Shown in pieces: positions 30,946 to 32,770 of a DNA stretch of 32,770 nt. Origin of the DNA: Blastocladiella britannica (lineage: Eukaryota; Blastocladiomycota; Blastocladiomycetes; Blastocladiales; Blastocladiaceae). Position numbers and translations under genes: made by a program. Below the pieces are notes generated by a model that ran no database searches, had not been told where the DNA came from, and saw nothing but the letters and a program-made list of their open reading frames with translations. How positions within the stretch are numbered: position 1 is the stretch's first letter; the number at the start of each line of letters is the position of its first letter. The stretch spans positions 1 to 32,770 of the forward strand of contig MU624669.1 in NCBI GenBank assembly GCA_025349905.2. Direction: 5' to 3'.

Positions 30946-32587
30946 TCACATGAACGGATTCGTGCTGCTCCCACTCGGCGCCTTGCTCGGGGCACTCGAC
31001 GTGGTCGATCCCATCGAGAATGCCGACACGTTCCCAAACCCGGCAAACGGATCCGCTGCTGCGCCCGCTGGCGCCGCTGACGACGACGAGAACGTCGATC
31101 CTGCTCCTCCAAATGGACTGGACGTGCTCATGGCTGATCCTGGCCCGGGAATGTACCCAGACGGCAAGGGCTGCCTGGGCTGTGCTGCTGCGCCTCCTCC
31201 GAATGGCTATTTTTCATTTTGGTGTGTGAGTCATAGAATTAGGCGGAGGACAAGGACTTGAGTGAAAAACGCGTACGGAAGATGCCATAGAGTAGTTGGG
31301 CACACCGCCACCGCCGCCGCCGCCCATTTGCATGCCACCCATCTGAGCGCCGCCCATTTGAGCACCGCCCATCTGAGCAGGCATACCTGGACCCATGCCG
31401 CCCATTTGCGCGCCAAACGGATTGGGAGTGGGACCGCCAAACCCGCCGCTACCGCCACCCATCATCATCATTCCGGGGGCACCGGCACCACCAAATGGAC
31501 CGCCGGGCATCATCCCGCGCTGTGCCATCTGCTGTTGTTGCTGCTGCTGCTGGCCATACAGTGCCATAATGTCGGCCGCAGGACCAGTGCGCACTGGCTG
31601 CTGCTGCTGTGCCGGCGCAGCCGTGGCTGGGGCCGAAACAAAGTCACCAAACGGATTGGAAGAGGAGGCGGGTGCTGCAGCAGTAGCGGGAACGCCATAC
31701 CCGGCGGGCCCGCCAAACGGAGAGGATTGCAACTGCATTTGCTGCTGCTGCGGCTGTGGCATGCCAAACTGCGGCGGTTGAGCACCACCATAGCCGCCCA
31801 TGGCGGGAGCAGCCACCGGTGCGCCGAAACCACCGCCGCCGCCCATCATCATGCCGCCACCAAATGCAAGCCCACCCGCCGGCTGCATCGCGGGCTGCTG
31901 CTGCGCGCCGAACGGGTCCGATCCGCCCAGCTCGCCAAAGAGATCCAGCAAATCGCTCTTGGGCTTTGCGGCCGCCACGGGTGCCGCGGCCGGGGCCGAG
32001 AACTGGTGCTGCTGCGGTTGGGCAGCAGCCGCGGGCGCCGCGGGGGACGGAGCGCGGTACTGCTGGTGCTGCGATTCCTGGGCCATAAACTGCTGCGCGT
32101 ACGCGTTCTGGTCGAACGCAGCGGCAGCCACCGCAGCCGGGTTCGCGGCCATGTACGCGCGCAGCTCGTCGGCGCGGTCCGTCATGTACACGATGGCGGC
32201 GTCCAGGTCGCCGTCCGACTTTTGCAGCGCCGCCATCACCACCGGCAGGTCGGTGAAGCCCATGTTGCGCAGCTGGCGCACCGCCGGCGCGTCGGCGCTG
32301 ATGGTCACTTTGGCACCGCGCATCACCGTGCGCGAGTCCATGGCGGGACGCACCGGGGCCGTGAATGGCGTCGACCCGGCGGCAGCGCCGGCGGGAGGGT
32401 CACCCATGCCAATGATCAGCTCTACCGCCCCCTGCACGTTGCCCTTAGCCTGGTCCAGCGCCTTGAGGTTGTACGGATCGTACGTGAAACCCATGTCGTG
32501 TAACTGCCGCAGCTCGCTCGTCCACGGGTTGGCGGATCCTGGGCGGGCCGAGACAGAAGAAGAAGCTGCTGCTGCCGCCGATCCATA
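30946..32587 (-). CDS. Tandem-UBA endocytic adaptor-like protein (5' end unresolved)
   Basis: Visible exons are 32587-31277 and 31206-30946 (70-bp intron, GTACGC donor, phase 0). Frame analysis puts a 3' splice site (AATAG) at 32588, so a 5' exon lies further up, probably beyond the window. Two UBA domains follow each other: LRQLHDMGFTYDPYNLKAL and VRQLRNMGFTDLPVVMAAL, each ending in a helix (VQGAVELII; LDAAIVYMT). A clathrin-box-like DLLDLF, a DPFG, three NPF motifs (NPFGDF, NPFGAQ and the C-terminal NPFM) and long Gly/Met/Gln-rich runs follow. UBA binds ubiquitin, NPF binds EH domains and LLDLF binds the clathrin terminal domain, so a role in ubiquitin-linked endocytic sorting is likely. 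Gts1/SMAP-type ArfGAPs share UBA plus Gln-rich tails, but no ArfGAP finger is visible here. Confidence 0.65.
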
Positions 32588-32770
32588 CTATTTTATTGAC
32601 GTGTGAGTATCGTGTGGCGTTTTCTCGCTGTGCCTGTCTGACTGTCCCTCGGCCCAGTTCCTTGGACTGTTACCTCCAGTCCAGACGACAGCGCAAAATA
32701 AATGCCGCATAGGATGGATACAACGAGGGATGGTGCACAATGGAAATGGAAAAAAATCATACGCCGCCAG
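32588..32770 (-). other. Intron or 5' leader of the UBA gene
   Basis: 183 bp upstream of the presumed 3' splice site. One minus-strand frame is open from ATG 32760 to a possible GTAACA donor at 32673, which would add 29 residues in phase, but its codons are AT-rich and unlike the rest of the gene. A donor-like GTATGA lies near 32762. I cannot decide between a short first exon, a leader and a long intron. Confidence 0.3.

Noticed and set aside
32674..32760. A first exon of the UBA gene encoding a hydrophobic 29-residue N-terminus.
   Set aside because: Codons are AT-rich, unlike the gene body, and a signal anchor does not fit a UBA/NPF adaptor. It stays possible but is not supported.
26..32770. 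A biosynthetic or functional gene cluster spanning the window.
   Set aside because: Genes are of mixed housekeeping functions and orientations. No shared pathway links them beyond loose themes.

Overview
This is a eukaryotic nuclear window, almost certainly from a GC-rich early-diverging (zoosporic) fungus. Blastocladiomycota is my best guess, but the phylum is an inference. The support is as follows. Genes are split by about 28 very short introns (52 to 73 bp) with GTACGY, GTATGY or GTGCGY donors. Starts sit in A-rich contexts. Tracts of Gln, Ala, Pro, Gly and Asn are common. The protein set mixes fungal-type genes (tyrosinase, Pol III RPC1, a Gts1-like UBA protein) with genes usually discussed in animals or plants (cblC/MMACHC, sestrin, LURP-one-related, an At4g15545-like coiled-coil protein). 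Every multi-exon model below was built by hand so that codon phase matches across each junction. No expression data were available.

Left third (1-10.9 kb). A cobalamin-processing cblC/MMACHC homologue (+) converges on a NUFIP1-type snoRNP assembly factor (-) with one base between the two stop codons. Then come an Ala-rich orphan (+), a sphingosine/long-chain-base kinase (+), a secreted and probably GPI-anchored tyrosinase (+), and a 613-residue low-complexity orphan (+).

Middle (10.9-22.4 kb). All genes are on the minus strand: a full-length ABCC-type ABC transporter (7 exons, 1400 aa), the RNA polymerase III largest subunit RPC1 (6 exons, 1394 aa), and a soluble SPFH/band-7 protein with a long Ala-rich helical tail.

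Right third (22.4-32.8 kb). Two tandem LURP-one-related (LOR) proteins (+) both begin with an N-myristoylation-type MGxxxS sequence. They are followed by an At4g15545-like coiled-coil protein (-). This shares a 109-bp divergent promoter with a Nepro/Rmp1-like, Lys-rich nucleolar candidate (+). That gene ends 29 bp from the stop of a 1024-residue sestrin (-). The last gene (-) is a two-UBA endocytic-type adaptor with a clathrin box and NPF motifs; its 5' end is unresolved.

The genes do not form one pathway. Themes that recur are ribosome and small-RNA machinery (NUFIP1, RPC1, Nepro/Rmp1-like), membrane and lipid biology (sphingosine kinase, SPFH, LOR pair, UBA/NPF adaptor, ABCC), and nutrient handling (cblC, sestrin). 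The observations I would check first are the sestrin, which keeps the GATOR2-type DDYDY motif but lacks the alkyl-hydroperoxidase-like Cys/Tyr/His triad, and the cblC gene, which implies vitamin B12 use. I found no tRNA, rRNA, transposon or CRISPR array by eye.
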